Below, one piece after another: positions 28,532-39,950 of a stretch of 64,000 bases of DNA. The stretch is taken from the NCBI GenBank assembly GCA_946894095.1, contig OX335644.1, forward strand, positions 26,021,595-26,085,594. The letters run 5' to 3'. This DNA comes from Incurvaria masculella. Its lineage: Eukaryota; Arthropoda; Insecta; Lepidoptera; Incurvariidae. The translations under genes were made by a program, and so were the position numbers. How positions within the stretch are numbered: the stretch's first letter is position 1; each line of letters opens with the position of its first letter. The notes beneath the pieces were generated by a model. It worked only from the letters and a program-made list of their open reading frames with translations. It was not told the origin of the DNA and searched no databases.

Positions 28532-30431
28532 TGCTCTCCGGCACAGTGCACGCGGTCAGCAGTGGTGACACTCTCAGTGTACCGATATGTTCCCACCGCA
28601 GGCGGACTGGGGCGAGCAGATGCAGCTGGACGAGGCGTTGAAGAAGTAGGCGCTCTCGCCGCGCGAGTACTATGACTACTACCGCAGCGCGCGCGCGCAC
28701 AACATAGGCTACTACGCGTGATGCTCTCCGGCACAGTGCACGCGGTCAGCAGTGGTGACACTCTCAGTGTACCGATATGTTCCCACCGCAGGCGGACTGG
28801 GGCGAGCAGATGCAGCTGGACGAGGCGTTGAAGAAGTACGCGCTCTCGCCGCGCGAGTACTATGACTACTACCGCAGCGCGCGCGCGCACAACATAGGCT
28901 ACTACGCGTGATGCTCTCCGGCATAGTGCACGCGGTCAGCAGTGGTGACACTCTCAGTGTACCGATATGTTCCCACCGCAGGCGGACTGGGGCGAGCAGA
29001 TGCAGCTGAACGAGGCGGTGAAGAAGTACGCGCGCTCGCCGCGCGAGTACTATGACTACTACCGCAGCGCGCGCGCGCACAACATAGGCTACTACGCGTG
29101 ATGCGCTCCGGCATAGTGCACGCGGTCAGCAGTGGTGACACTCTCAGTGTACCGATATGTTCCCACCGCAGGCGGACTGGGGCGAGCAGATGCAGCTGGA
29201 CGAGGCGTTGAAGAAGTAGGCGCTCTCCCCGCGCGAGTACTATGACTAGTACCGCAGCGCGCGCGCGCACAACATAGGCTACTACGCGTGATGCTCTCCG
29301 GCATAGTGCACGCGGTCAGCAGTGGTGACACTCTCAGTGTACCGATATGTTCCCACCGCAGGCGGACTGGGGCGAGCAGATGCAGCTGAACGAGGCGGTG
29401 AAGAAGTACGCGCGCTCGCCGCGCGAGTACTACGACTATTACCGCAGCGCGCGCGCGCACAACATGGGCTACTACGCGTGATGCGCTCCGGCATAGTGCA
29501 CGCGGTCAGCAGTGGTGACACTCTCAGTGTACCGATATGTTCCCACCGCAGGCGGACTGGGGCGAGCAGATGCAGCTGGACGAGGCGTTGAAGAAGTACG
29601 CGCTCTCGCCGCGCGAGTACTATGACTACTACCGCAGCGCGCGCGCGCACAACATGGGCTACTACGGGTGATGCTCTCCGTCACAGTGCACGCGGTCAGC
29701 AGTGGTGACACTCTCAGTGTATCGATATGATCCCACTGCAGGCGGACTGGGGCGAGCAGATGCAGCTGGACGAGGCGGTGAAGAAGTACGCGCGCTCGCC
29801 GCGCGAGTACTATGACTACTACCGCAGCGCGCGCGCGCACAACATAGGCTACTACGCGTGATGCTCTCCGGCACAGTGCACGCGGTCAGCAGTGGTGACA
29901 CTCTCAGTGTACCGATATGTTCCCACCGCAGGCGGACTGGGGCGAGCAGATGCAGCTGGACGAGGCGTTGTAGAAGTAGGCGCTCTCGCCGCGCGAGTAC
30001 TATGACTACTACCGCAGCGCGCGCGCGCACAACATAGGCTACTACGCGTGATGCTCTCCGGCATAGTGCACGCGGTCAGCAGTGGTGACACTCTCAGTGT
30101 ACCGATATGTTCCCACCGCAGGCGGACTGGGGCGAGCAGATGCAGCTGAACGAGGCGGTGAAGAAGTACGCGCGCTCGCCGCGCGAGTACTACGACTATT
30201 ACCGCAGCGCGCGCGCGCACAACATGGGCTACTACACGTGATGCGCTCCGGCATAGTGCACGCGGTCAGCAGTGGTGACACTCTCAGTGTACCGATATGT
30301 TCCCACCGCAGGCGGACTGGGGCGAGCAGATGCAGCTGGACGAGGCGGTGAAGAAGTACGCGCGCTCGCCGCGCGAGTACTACGACTATTACCGCAGCGC
30401 GCGCGCGCACAACATGGGCTACTACGCGTGA
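28412..30431 (+). repeat. GSTO: 190-bp tandem array: 11 copies of the GSTO terminal exon with its splice acceptor
   Basis: Each unit has a T/C tract and acceptor (TTCCCACCGCAG), a 120-nt exon and about 70 nt of spacer; unit length is exactly 190 bp with no indels. Exon starts: 28412, 28602, 28792, 28982, 29172, 29362, 29552, 29742, 29932, 30122, 30312. Copies 1, 3, 4, 6, 7, 8, 10 and 11 are intact (ADWGEQMQLDEAVKKYALSP to NIGYYA, then TGA). Copies 2, 5 and 9 have an in-frame TAG at the KK-Y position; copies 5 and 9 have a second one. Variable positions are V/L, D/N, A-L/A-R, I/M and the last residue A/G/T. No unit has AATAAA; the first candidate signal is at about 31240. All copies accept the phase-0 end of exon 6, so any could be spliced. 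Confidence 0.93.
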
Positions 30432-31387
30432 TGCGCTCCGGCACAGTGCACGCGGTCGGCAGTGGTGAAACTTCAACTCCATAGTTAATCTCGAAACACC
30501 TCGATGTCATACTCTTAAGATGTCTTTTGCCGGATATTAGTGGAGTAGACTAATTAACTCCGGGGGTAGTTCCAGAGCCCAAAATGCACCCTTTATTTGT
30601 TAGTTTTTCAAACATGAAGTGGGTTCTAGTACTGACTCTAGTGCCCTCAATGCCTGTGCCTTGCTAGTTTTTGCCTCTGGAATCAACCCTGGAGACTGCA
30701 TTAATATTTGTATAGCTCTGTCATGAATATCTTCAAAACTTTTTATCCAAACACGCCCAAGTAAGACACAGCTTGATAACATTTCATATGCATAGGTTTT
30801 TTTACGTTTAAATCAGTCATGTGTACAGCTTAAACTACACACCACCAGTGAATATTTATCTCAATGAGAAACTCCTTTTTTTTTGTAGATATGGTTTATA
30901 TACATTATGTAATTGAATGAAACACTTTTCAATGGACATTTTTTTTGTTTTGCAAATTCAAGGTATTTTTACATTCTTTCCTTTAACTGGAATTGAATAC
31001 TTTAGATTGGCCTCAACTGTACTAGCCCTTATATTGTTGATATAGATGTATGTTACACGCACACATATATTTTTGGTATATTGATATATTGGGTTGTCAT
31101 TTTATTGATTTTATATTCAAACCCAAAAGAGAACACAATCTAAATATTTTTCCAGAGAAGGTTGTGTTATTCATAAGAGTTTTCCACATTTGATTAGTTG
31201 GTATTTAACATTTCACTCAATCAAAAATCAACAGTAGACAATAAATAAAAGTAAATTTATAGACATACTTAAATGATTTGATTATTGTTATCTTTTGTAT
31301 AAGTTTCACAAACATTGTTAAACGATGTTAAATGCTAATCGGTATTTACCTGTTTTTGTTAAATCTGTCTTTTAAGACAAAGTGAGG
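30432..31387. other. 3' flank of GSTO
   Basis: AT-rich sequence after the last array copy. AATAAATAAA at about 31240 is the first plausible polyadenylation signal and would give a 3' UTR of about 0.8 kb from copy 11 or about 2.7 kb from copy 1. Confidence 0.45.
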
Positions 31388-31520
31388 TAATCGGCCCTCA
31401 GACTCGCAAATGTTAGTTCGCGCAACGCCCACTGCGCTCTTCAATTGTCCACACATTTGGAAACGCTAGTCAATCGGTTTGGCCAAAACGCCAAATATGG
31501 TGAGAAGTCGGACTGCAGAT
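31388..31520 (+). repeat. Partial palindromic element D
   Basis: Shares GACTCGCAAATGTTAGTTCG and the GGTGAGAAGTCGGACT end. Confidence 0.6.
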
Positions 31521-32221
31521 TCTGAAAGAAATTTACCTTTGTCAATATGGTGGGCTACCGGATGCCGTTATATGGCTCCGATTATACAGTTGTACTTGTA
31601 ATCATAATGACGGGATGTTTTGGTCTAATTAAAACTTATTTTGGGTGACGGGTTTTATAACGAATAAGGTTCTAGTCTAAACGTCGCCAGTGTTCATTTT
31701 ATCCTTTTAAGCATTTATTCTTTGCATTTTTGGGGCTTACGAACTGTTTTCTTTGGTGGATTTAGCAATTATTTTTAATCTTAAGGTGCTAATTGAGTTT
31801 TATGTATGTGCCGACATAGATATATATTTTTGTTTTATTTATTCGTTTTCGTATTAGTTCGTAGACTTTAAGGTGGGCCCGTCATCAGATAATTACTTTT
31901 TCCATGCAAACATACCTTACAAATTGTTTGAAAATCACTGTTCCAATTTACTTAATATTCGGTTTTGGTTTTTTAGAAAAATTAATCCTGTTTCTAACCA
32001 CAGAGAAAAAAAAGAAGCAGGCACAGATATTCTTTTCCAAATATGTATAATCCCACATACGTTATTTTGCGCCTGGCTGAGGGTACTACTGTCTTTTAAG
32101 AGTTACCACATGAAAAAAAAATACCCTATTGATCGGGAAAATATTTACAGCTTTACCAAATTCAATTTGAGGTTATATAAAACTGACATCTACATTGAAG
32201 TATTGTAGTCCAATTTAGAAA
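31521..32221. other. No recognisable feature
   Basis: AT-rich; a 111-codon open frame at 31873-32208 has no recognisable domain and is not annotated. Confidence 0.4.
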
Positions 32222-32292
32222 GTCTAAAGCAGGATTCGAACCTGCGACCTTTGCTCTACTTGTCCACCGCTCTACCGATAGCGATCCAGACA
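32222..32292 (-). pseudogene. tRNA-like sequence (degenerate)
   Basis: On the minus strand a 7-bp acceptor stem (GTCTGGA with TTTAGAC, two wobble pairs), an A-box-like TATCGGTAGAGCGG and a perfect T arm GCAGGTTCGAATCCTGC are in tRNA order. The anticodon stem does not pair, so this is a tRNA pseudogene or the head of another SINE rather than a functional tRNA. Confidence 0.5.
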
Positions 32293-32623
32293 ATTATGTC
32301 GGCCAACCAATTTTTCGGTTACATTCCAATCGCCACAGGGCTTCCCCTATCTACCACTAGATGGCGCTGATTTTATGTATTAATCTTTAGTCTATTTATA
32401 TTGTTTTGTCTGAAATTATTGAGATATGAACCGAATTTATTTGAATTACATACGAAAATATATAATATACTATAATACCAAATATCAAATAAATAAGAAC
32501 AGTGGTTTTTAAATAATTAGTAAACTACGTTTGGGGAGCATAGCCTGGGCCATTCAGCATAGCTCATAGCCTCATCTCAAGATTATGGGTTGAAATAATA
32601 ATAGAACCTGAGGGGACATTTGA

Positions 32624-32679
32624 TATTACGAGTTACAAATCTTAACGATTTTTCGATAAGTGATTTGTAACTCGTAATA
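32624..32679. repeat. 18-bp perfect inverted repeat, 20-nt loop
   Basis: TATTACGAGTTACAAATC at 32624-32641 and its exact reverse complement at 32662-32679. Confidence 0.85.
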
Positions 32680-33396
32680 GAGGCTCGTAGTATTTTGTGT
32701 GCGAAGAGAGATATGGAATTGTTGGAGACTTAAAAAAATATTCAACTTTTTTCCAATTTCGATATGTTTGAAGTTGAAATAAATTTGAAGCGTAGGGACC
32801 ACCCCCGAATGTATTCATATTATACTCTTTTGTGGGTTTTCATAACAGACATGAAATGAACTAAGTCAGTTTTTTATACATGGCATTTAATAAAATGTAT
32901 TTATATTTTGTTGAGCTTTTTACGTTTATTTAGACTTTTTCCATTCTAACACATGTTATATCCATTTTTATTTTTTTATGCTTTTTATCGTGAAGTCACC
33001 ACCAACATTGTTAAACAAGATTTAACGCTAATTAGAACTTCTGTTTACACCGTACGTAGGGAGATAGGTCTAATGTATGTGATATGTATGTATGTATAAT
33101 CGACCGTGAAGCAAGGACACATTAATTTAGAAAGAGCCCAGTAAAAAGAACTGTTTTACGAATATACTGCAAGGTTGGACCCTAGCCAGCAAAACCATAC
33201 TATTCGCGGGTATCGCGTTTTCCAATTTCGCCACCTGCTGTATACCCATTATTTGGAACTCTCCTACAGTCCCTCCTCCCATAATCAATGCCTCCTACTA
33301 ACACAGTGTTTAAGATTATACTGACATAATTGTTTTTAACGTTTCATCTGGGTTGCGGACATTGACTGCAAAGATTGAACATTAAAACATATTGGT
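32680..33396. other. No recognisable feature
   Basis: AT-rich sequence; short shared words with 36764-36866 (AATCGACCGTG, GCAAGGACACATTAAT) suggest a decayed repeat near 33095-33160. Confidence 0.35.
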
Positions 33397-33778
33397 TTTT
33401 TTTATGCAACCTGACATGGATGGCTAATACCACACAACTACCGTTATGATATTAGCCCAATACACCATATTCCCGAAGGAATTAGGTGCCATGCCAGGAC
33501 CTTCCCTTTATGAGCACGGCTACATTGAACTGGATGGAAAACACGGACAATTTTTCATTAACGCTTCGACCATCTTTTCATCCAGTGCGATGGTACCAAC
33601 CCGGGTGGACTTAAACCCTACCACCTAGTAGGAGAAGGTGACCTACAGCTTTTCATGGATTCCGAACCATGAAGCAGCTCGCATTCGTGACGAAATGCAC
33701 TTATCGCACTCAGAAGAGAAAGAAAGTAGTGCATGTCGGGGCGAGGAATTGAACCCAGACCTCTGGTACGCTAGTCCA
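33397..33778 (-). repeat. SINE copy
   Basis: Reverse copy from GACATGGATGGCTAATACCA to ACCTCTGGTACGCTAG; the outermost tRNA head is missing. Confidence 0.8.
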
Positions 33779-33907
33779 ATCTAAATTGTTTACATACATA
33801 CATACGTATCACATTCCTTGGAATAAGCAACGTACTCGCTTAGTACGAAACAGTATGCTTACTTACGTCTAATATGTTAAGAGCATAATCAGGTTTGTCG
33901 GTCTATG

Positions 33908-34066
33908 TAGATGGCGCCACTGCCGTTCGTCTCTATTTCTGCTGTTACTCCCCACAAATAGGACGTTACTAACCACTAAAAAGTACATAATTTAATGTCA
34001 TTAAACAATTTAAAGCAGAAATAGCTTCGAACTACCGTGGCGCCATCTACCTCGATGCTTTTTTTT
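33908..34066. repeat. Short inverted-repeat element (MITE)
   Basis: Ends GTAGATGGCGCCACTGCCGT and ACCGTGGCGCCATCTAC, continuing inward with TATTTCTGCT and AGCAGAAATAG. About 160 bp, no ORF. Confidence 0.75.
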
Positions 34067-34417
34067 TAACTCAATTATTTTAGCGTTATTGGTGGAATAC
34101 GAACTTAGTGTATATTCACTAGTGAACCATTTGTCACTATTAGCTTTAGCTTTCACGGTTAGATCTAAGTGAATATTGTTAACAACTTAGATGTATTTAC
34201 AGTTACCTTTTACACTTGAATTAAACTTAATTTACTCAGATTATAAACCTGTTTTTGTTTTCTTAGGCTGGAGTGCACAAACGCTGGTTTTTATTATAGG
34301 TATGGTTGTAGTAGACCTATCTTTTTCCTTCTTAAGGCGAAAAATAAGGACGGATATATTTTAATGGTGCACTCCACACTTAACTTATATTAGTTGATCG
34401 AAGTTTGACCTCACTGA

Positions 34418-34550
34418 ACATGGATAGTTGATACGACACATGCTATGAATATTAGCGCAACAGAAATAAATTACCCTAAGAAAATAGGTCTCATGCCAGG
34501 ACATGCCCTTTTGAGTACGGCTACGTTGAAGAAGAGTTGGATAAAAAAAT
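34418..34550 (-). repeat. Decayed SINE fragment
   Basis: Weak match to the SINE tail (CATGGATAGTTGATACGACA, CATGCCAGGACATGCCC). Confidence 0.5.
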
Positions 34551-34581
34551 GCATAGTCATGTTGCTTTGACACATGTTATT

Positions 34582-34985
34582 CTTTTTTTTTTATACAACC
34601 TGACATGGATGGCTAATACCACACAGCTACCGTTATGATATTAGCCCAATAAACCACATTCCCGAAGGAATTTGGTGCCATGCCAGGACCTTCCCTTCGT
34701 GAGCACGACTACGTTGGACTGGATGGAAAAAAGGACAATTTTTCATTGCCGCTTCGACCATCTTTTCATCCAATGCGATGGTACCAACCCGGGCGGGCTT
34801 AAACCCTACCACCTAGTAGGGGAAGGGGACCTACAGTTTTACATGGATTCCGAACCATGGAGCAGCTCGCATTCGTGACGAAATGCACTTATCGAACTCG
34901 GAAAGACATTGATGCATGTCGGTATTGAACCCAGGCCTCTGGTACGCTAGGCCAGTCCCCGCGCCACTAGGCTACGAGCCTAGTG
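34582..34985 (-). repeat. SINE copy, full length
   Basis: Reverse copy including the tRNA head: poly-T edge, ACATGGATGGCTAATACCAC, GCGGGCTTAAACCCTACCAC, then the inverted B box (GGTATTGAACCC) and inverted A box (CACTAGGCTACGAGC). Confidence 0.85.
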
Positions 34986-36126
34986 GCTATTCGGCCAAGT
35001 GAACAGAAATTTACCATTTAGCGTAGCACGAAATGCAGCTAAAGGTCAGATTTGATAACTCGCTTGCCTGTCCACCAATAATTTTGTCTCTGCGCAGCCG
35101 CTGGCACTTGGAAGGGGAAGTTCCCGGCTCGCGCTGGGGGCTGTCATCTGTGCTCCTAGCTAAGACGTTTTGACTGCAATGGTTGAGATATCAACTGAAT
35201 GCTCTCGTCCGTTAAGTCGATTTGGATGTCGTATCGGACACCAGAGTCGGCCAAACATTAGATTAAAGAGGAATGATTCGATTGCTAACAGCATACCAGT
35301 GTTGAATGGGCATAAAAAAAAATCCACAGGTGGCGTTGGAATTCATATTTCAGAATACATTAAATGAAAGGAATGAAAAAAATTACAATGGCATTAAGTA
35401 CTTAATTTTATTTTATTAATTGCTATATAACATTAGCAGCTATAAGCTGATGCGTGCATATCAGGTTTTAGAATACTGAGTGCACTTGTTTTTTTTTTTT
35501 TGGTGTTTTGTTTATTATTTATGGTTTATTTCTATATATTTATATTAGTCTAGTAAATTTTTGAACCCATTAACTGTTTTGGCATTTTATAGTTTAAAGT
35601 TAAAATGTAACGTTTTCATCACGCCTACCTAGGAAAACTTTGGAATCAAGCTTAGGTTAATGACGGTGTCACTAGTTCCGTCAGTGACGGGAGATGGCAC
35701 TAGTTAGAAATGTCGTAGTACCAGCGAAAATATCCAGTATTCGGCGAGTTTTGTATGTTGTATGACGTGAGCTATCTATACTTTCCTTTTTAATCTATGG
35801 CCAAACCAAAGCAACAATGTTTAGGATTATTTTCAAAACCTCATTAAAATTCTTCAACATAAGTGTTGTTCTTATGCAATATACTAATCTATGGATGATC
35901 TATGGTCGTTTATATCCTCAAATTAATCATATAATAATAATAATCAAAAAGAATGAATCGCAATACCTGAATGACTAACTGGCACATTTTAATAACGCAC
36001 AGATATTGCAATCAAATCCATGATCAAAATATCGAAAGAAAACATCTGAGCTGTCACTATAGCTGTCATAAATATACTTTAGGGATGGAAATCTGATCCC
36101 CATTGAAAGAAGAAAGGACTTTAAAT
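34986..36126. other. Intergenic, upstream of the small zinc-finger gene
   Basis: No clear element; a T-rich run at about 35490-35500 and AT-rich sequence. Presumed to contain the promoter of the gene starting at 36127. Confidence 0.4.
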
Positions 36127-37447
36127 ATGAGTGAAAGCGATGTTGAGTTTATCGGAGAATGGAAGAAGCCGGAGCAGGGAGATACCACAGATTACATATT
36201 TATGGGAAAGACGATGGAGTATGTTAAAGCATTTTATCCATGTTTATGAGGATTTAAAGTATTTACTTCACGAGTTACGCTTCTTGACCTGCCTGTCGCG
36301 ATGGTGGTAGGCACGTTGCTGCCTGACGGCCAGTGGTTCGTAGCTCAGGGGCCGGTGCAGATACTTGCCTTACTTGCTGCCTGGGCTCAAATACCCGACC
36401 CGTTCCTGCACAACTTTATTTCTTTTTCTGAGTTGGATAAGTTCATTTCGTTACGAATGCGAACTGTTCCCGCAGTAGGTGGCCCGGTTCAGTAGCATTG
36501 TGTTGGTTAAAAAGATGGTAAATGAAAAATGTTCCGTGTTTTTCATCCAGTTCAGAGTAGCGGTGGCACCTAATTCCTTCTGGAATGCGGTGTATTATCA
36601 TTACAGTGGGTGTGGCATCAGTCATCCATAAAAAAAATGTTGTGTCACTATGCGTCACTAATGAATAGATCCCTCTTGCTTGCCGACAATTGGAAAGACA
36701 ATGATTTAAGTCAATATATTTTTTTCGAACTAAGCAGGTACGTGGCTTATTCCAAGAAATGTGATATGTAATCGACGTGCAGCAAGGACACATTAATTGA
36801 AGAAAGAGGTTCTTTTTACTAGGCTCTTTCTTTAATTAATTATACCTTCGCGGTCGATTATACATACATTGATATACCCTGGCAATGAATTAGTTGATGC
36901 AAAACGCTGTTTTTGAGAAAGGTCTAATATTTTGGTCGCTTTTAGATTTACTGATGCGCAGAGATTGAGGAATTTTCGTATGAATAAAAAAAGGGTACCT
37001 CCTAGATCTATCGAGAAATTCACATCAGCGGTGGTCCCTGCGAGGGTCCCTGTAGTTGAACTCGAAAAAGACCCTCTGGCGCCGGACTCGGATCCATGCG
37101 ATATTTTCCGTCTCGAGACACATCGAAACGAGCCGTCCGAGAGAGCGTACGTGTGCGACACTTGCGGCAAGAGGTTCGCGCGCCGCCGCAGCATGGTCAA
37201 TCATTTTCGTCGGCCCTACCGGTGTTCCGCCTCGGAGTTCTACGCGAGCGAGGGATACCTCAGCGAGCACAGAAAAGAGTTCGTGTGCGTGTACTGTCAT
37301 AGAATCTTCGAAGTGAGGGCGTACATGAATCGGCACGTCAGGAATCTACACGAAGGGCAGGTCTCCAGCTGCGACATTTGTAACAAGACGTTTTCCTGCG
37401 CGGCGTATGTTAGGAAGCATGTTGTTAGAGTACATAAGTCTGTGTGA
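36127..37447 (+). CDS. Small C2H2 zinc-finger protein, two exons
   Basis: Exon 1 is 36127-36218 (MSESDVEFIGEWKKPEQ..., phase 2) with donor ATGGA|GTATGT. Exon 2 is 36946-37447 with acceptor CGCTTTTAG. Joined they encode 197 aa. The N-terminal about 100 residues are acidic or basic linker. Four zinc-finger positions follow: YVCDTCGKRFARRRSMVNHF (C2 and first His, second His replaced), a degenerate YRCSASEF...SEH, then two complete fingers, FVCVYCHRIF...RHVRNLH and SSCDICNKTF...KHVVRVH. C2H2 proteins usually bind DNA or RNA in the nucleus; the target is unknown. The intron contains a SINE. The degenerate fingers may be structural or may indicate relaxed selection; the frame itself is intact. Confidence 0.8.
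36300..36640 (+). repeat. SINE copy in the zinc-finger gene intron
   Basis: Forward, diverged: GTTCGTAGCTCAGGGG head, GTTCATTTCGTTACGAATGC, AAATGAAAAATGTTCCGTG, GGCACCTAATTCCTTC. Confidence 0.75.
36764..36866. repeat. Imperfect palindromic element
   Basis: GTAATCGACGTGCAGCAAGG and AAGAAAGAG on the left mirror CTCTTTCTT and CGCGGTCGATTATAC on the right. Confidence 0.55.
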
Positions 37448-37635
37448 TTTATGGGAAACCATTTATGTTTATGCACCTACCTGTAGTGTGTTGACTATAA
37501 AACTTTTGCACGTTAATCATTGTTTTTTCTTTGCTATACATCTTTGTAAAGTGCAAATCTATTAGGGCTACACTTTCGTGGTTGTGAATCAGTACAAAAT
37601 TCAATGTAAATGTGAATTTTCCTTAAAAATTAAGA
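37448..37635. other. 3' flank of the small zinc-finger gene
   Basis: AT-rich sequence immediately after the stop codon, with no recognised repeat. Confidence 0.4.
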
Positions 37636-37790
37636 TATGAAACAAGCTCCCCGAAGACGTAATTAATGCTAACTCAACCAATCAATTCAAAAATCGTTTG
37701 GACTCTCATTTTTAAAACAAAGAACCAGTAAATCCATATTACAATGGCTAATGACTAAAAATAAATCAAATACAAATAAAGTCATGTGTT
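37636..37790 (+). mobile_element. LINE 3'-end relic
   Basis: Encodes NKLPEDVINANSTNQFKNRL and then DSHF-stop, the characteristic C-terminus of CR1/Jockey-type LINE ORF2 proteins, followed by an A-rich tail with AAATACAAATAAAG. Everything upstream is missing. Confidence 0.6.
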
Positions 37791-38185
37791 ACCAAATACT
37801 ACTTAAATTTATTTCCACATGCAAACAAAACACGATCAACTTAAACGAATGAAAAATAAGATTTAGACAAATCAGCTTAGGCTGCCTGTCTAAAATAAAT
37901 AAATAAAAAATACTTCAATGCTCGCTGTTCGGAGCCCAGCTAAAATCCACTCTATAGGAAAGATATAAAAAAAATATAAAATATTACATGACCAAAATGC
38001 AATGGTCTTCCTACCCCTGTTGTCAAGTATTTCTTCGGAACAATGTGTTGTGCTGACGAGTTGTATTTTGATTCGTCTGTACACAGCGTAGAGTAATGGA
38101 CGGCAGTGGCGAACGAAACTCATCCGTGTAGCGGCAGCGTAGCCACGTTTTAGTGATAATACGTACATCGCTGAGATTCGAACAT

Positions 38186-38312
38186 CCGTATTCAGAGAGA
38201 ACCTGTCACAACTTAGTAAAAGTCTAGCACCGGACTAACCATACAAGTACCGGTTAAGTCCGACCTTAATACGTGTACAAAAGTTAGTCCACCCACTCTG
38301 AATACGACGGAT
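38186..38312 (+). repeat. Palindromic element B
   Basis: CCGTATTCAGAGAGAACCTG, TAGCACCGGACTAACCATAC, GTTAGTCCACCCACTCTGAA. Confidence 0.75.
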
Positions 38313-38314
38313 AG

Positions 38315-38465
38315 ACGTTACTCGTACTTGGCTGAGCCAAAGTATGGCTTCCGACTGTCAAATTTGACATTAAGTCCATAAATTTTATGTCAAAACTGAC
38401 TGTCGAAAGACATACTTTGGCTCGGCCAAGTACGAGTAACGTCAATGAATCTCTGCACAACAGTA
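38315..38465 (+). repeat. Palindromic element C
   Basis: TACTCGTACTTGGCTGAGCC and CTTCCGACTGTCA with the inverted half CATACTTTGGCTCGGCCAAG, TACGAGTAAC. Confidence 0.8.
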
Positions 38466-38666
38466 GCACCGGCCAGACCTTTAGCTTACGAATTCGCTCA
38501 CTTCAAATGTTATCGAGTTACAACGACCCCTAAAAGCAGGGGGAGCGCTAAATAAACTCACCGGGTGAACAGGAAAATGAGTGATAAAATCTGACATTTA
38601 GTTGGATTTCGTACTGTGCGTAAAATTCAGTTCACCTGGCCGAATAACACGTCGGTAGTTATTCAA

Positions 38667-38740
38667 TACGACTGATAGAAACTTTGACTTGGCTTAGCCA
38701 AAATATACATTCTGATTGTCATTTTTGACATAAAATTATA
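38667..38740 (+). repeat. Partial element C
   Basis: Left half only: TGACTTGGCTTAGCCAAAAT, CTGATTGTCATTTTTGACAT. Confidence 0.6.
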
Positions 38741-38745
38741 TGGTA

Positions 38746-38834
38746 GTATTCAGAGTGGGCGGATTAACTTTAATACGGGATTATCGCTGGACTAAATTTC
38801 ACTTTTACATGGTTAGTCCGCCTACTAAATTTTA
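38746..38834 (+). repeat. Partial element B
   Basis: GTATTCAGAGTGGGCGGATT to ATGGTTAGTCCGCCTAC, ending where a LINE fragment begins. Confidence 0.65.
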
Positions 38835-39451
38835 CGACATCCGTCGCCAATGCCCCTCATACCTAAGGAATCGGTTTACATATCTCTGCTCACATGGTCT
38901 CCCACTTAGATCAACCGACTCCTTGGTTCTTTCTATTCCCTCGCACTCATCTTCTGCCTATTCCGACTCCTTCACGGTACACGCTGCAAGGCAGCGGAAT
39001 CAGCTACCTCCTCCAGTGCGAAATTCGCCCTCTATTCATGCGTTCAAAAAAAATCTTAAAGCTTTCTTTCTTTCCTATTTACGTCTTTACTCCCCCCCCC
39101 CCCCCCCCACAGTTTTCAGTTAATTTTTATTCCTATTGGCAATACATTTGTTTGTTTTTTTTTCTTTATTTTTGTGATAGTGTTAATTATTATACTTTAT
39201 TTTCTATTTCTATATTATATAAAGTGTTTATATATTTATATTAATGTATATTTATGTTTATATGTATATAAGTAGTTGGTATATCGTGTATAATATTTGT
39301 TGTAGTAAATTCATTTGTCTTTATAACTGCCACTCGCACTACTGCTCACGATACCCAAAGGTAGACTGGTAGAGAATGCCCCTGGCATTAAGTTGTACCT
39401 TTTGCCCGAATTTTGAGTGCAATAAACATATATAAATACAAATAAATAAGT
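38835..39451 (+). mobile_element. 5'-truncated LINE 3' end
   Basis: An open reading segment to 39123 carries LINE ORF2 C-terminal sequence (CPSYLRNRFTYLC, SFTVHAARQRNQLPPPVRN, HAFKKNLKAFFLS). A frame-disturbing run of about 19 C follows, then a 3' UTR ending in an AATAAA/AAAT-rich tail at about 39420-39451. No catalytic region is present. Confidence 0.7.
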
Positions 39452-39472
39452 AACACGAACGTAACAGCTATA

Positions 39473-39634
39473 GGGCCGAGTGCACGAAAGGAAAAAAAAT
39501 CAAAATCAACGTCAAAGTATGATCAAACACGCCACTTTGTGTGAACAGTACGGAAGGAGCTCTATACGGATCACTAAAAGTGACGTGTTTGATCATTGAT
39601 TAACTCGGCGGTCTCTTCGTGCAACCGGGGCATA
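39473..39634 (+). repeat. Palindromic element A
   Basis: AGGGCCGAGTGCACGAAAGG to CGTGCAACCGGGGC. Confidence 0.8.
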
Positions 39635-39864
39635 GTGTTTGTAAGGCTGATTTCATATGTGATATTTTTAGCGTGAAAGTTGAGGTGAATTTTTAGTCTG
39701 TTTTAGCTACTGTGAAAAGTTCAGTACTGTCAACAGTTATTTATTATACAATCACGACAATTTAGCCACTAATCAAATAATTGAACATTATCAGGAAAAC
39801 AATCAACTTCTAAAAATAGGTACGACAAAGTGAAGTAGGTATAGTATAGTGAAGTATAATATTG

Positions 39865-39950
39865 CTCGGCTACATTGAAATGGATAGAAAACACGTACAA
39901 TTTTCATTACCACTTCGACCGTCGTTCATTCAATGCTCTGAGCGGCTAGC
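39865..39950 (-). repeat. SINE fragment
   Basis: CGGCTACATTGAAATGGATA and TTTTCATTACCACTTCGACC. Confidence 0.65.

Noticed and set aside
28412..30431. CRISPR-like regular repeat array
   Set aside because: The spacing is regular but the units are contiguous 190-bp copies of an exon without unique spacers, in an animal genome.
28302..30510. Ten overlapping antisense open frames of about 122 codons across the GST array
   Set aside because: They repeat every 190 bp and are antisense shadows of the GC-rich exon copies; no coding signature and they overlap each other.
31873..32208. 111-codon open frame after the GST gene
   Set aside because: AT-rich composition, no recognisable domain, and no plausible promoter or splice context.
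32222..32292. Functional tRNA gene
   Set aside because: T arm and A box are good but the anticodon stem does not pair, so it is a pseudogene or SINE head.
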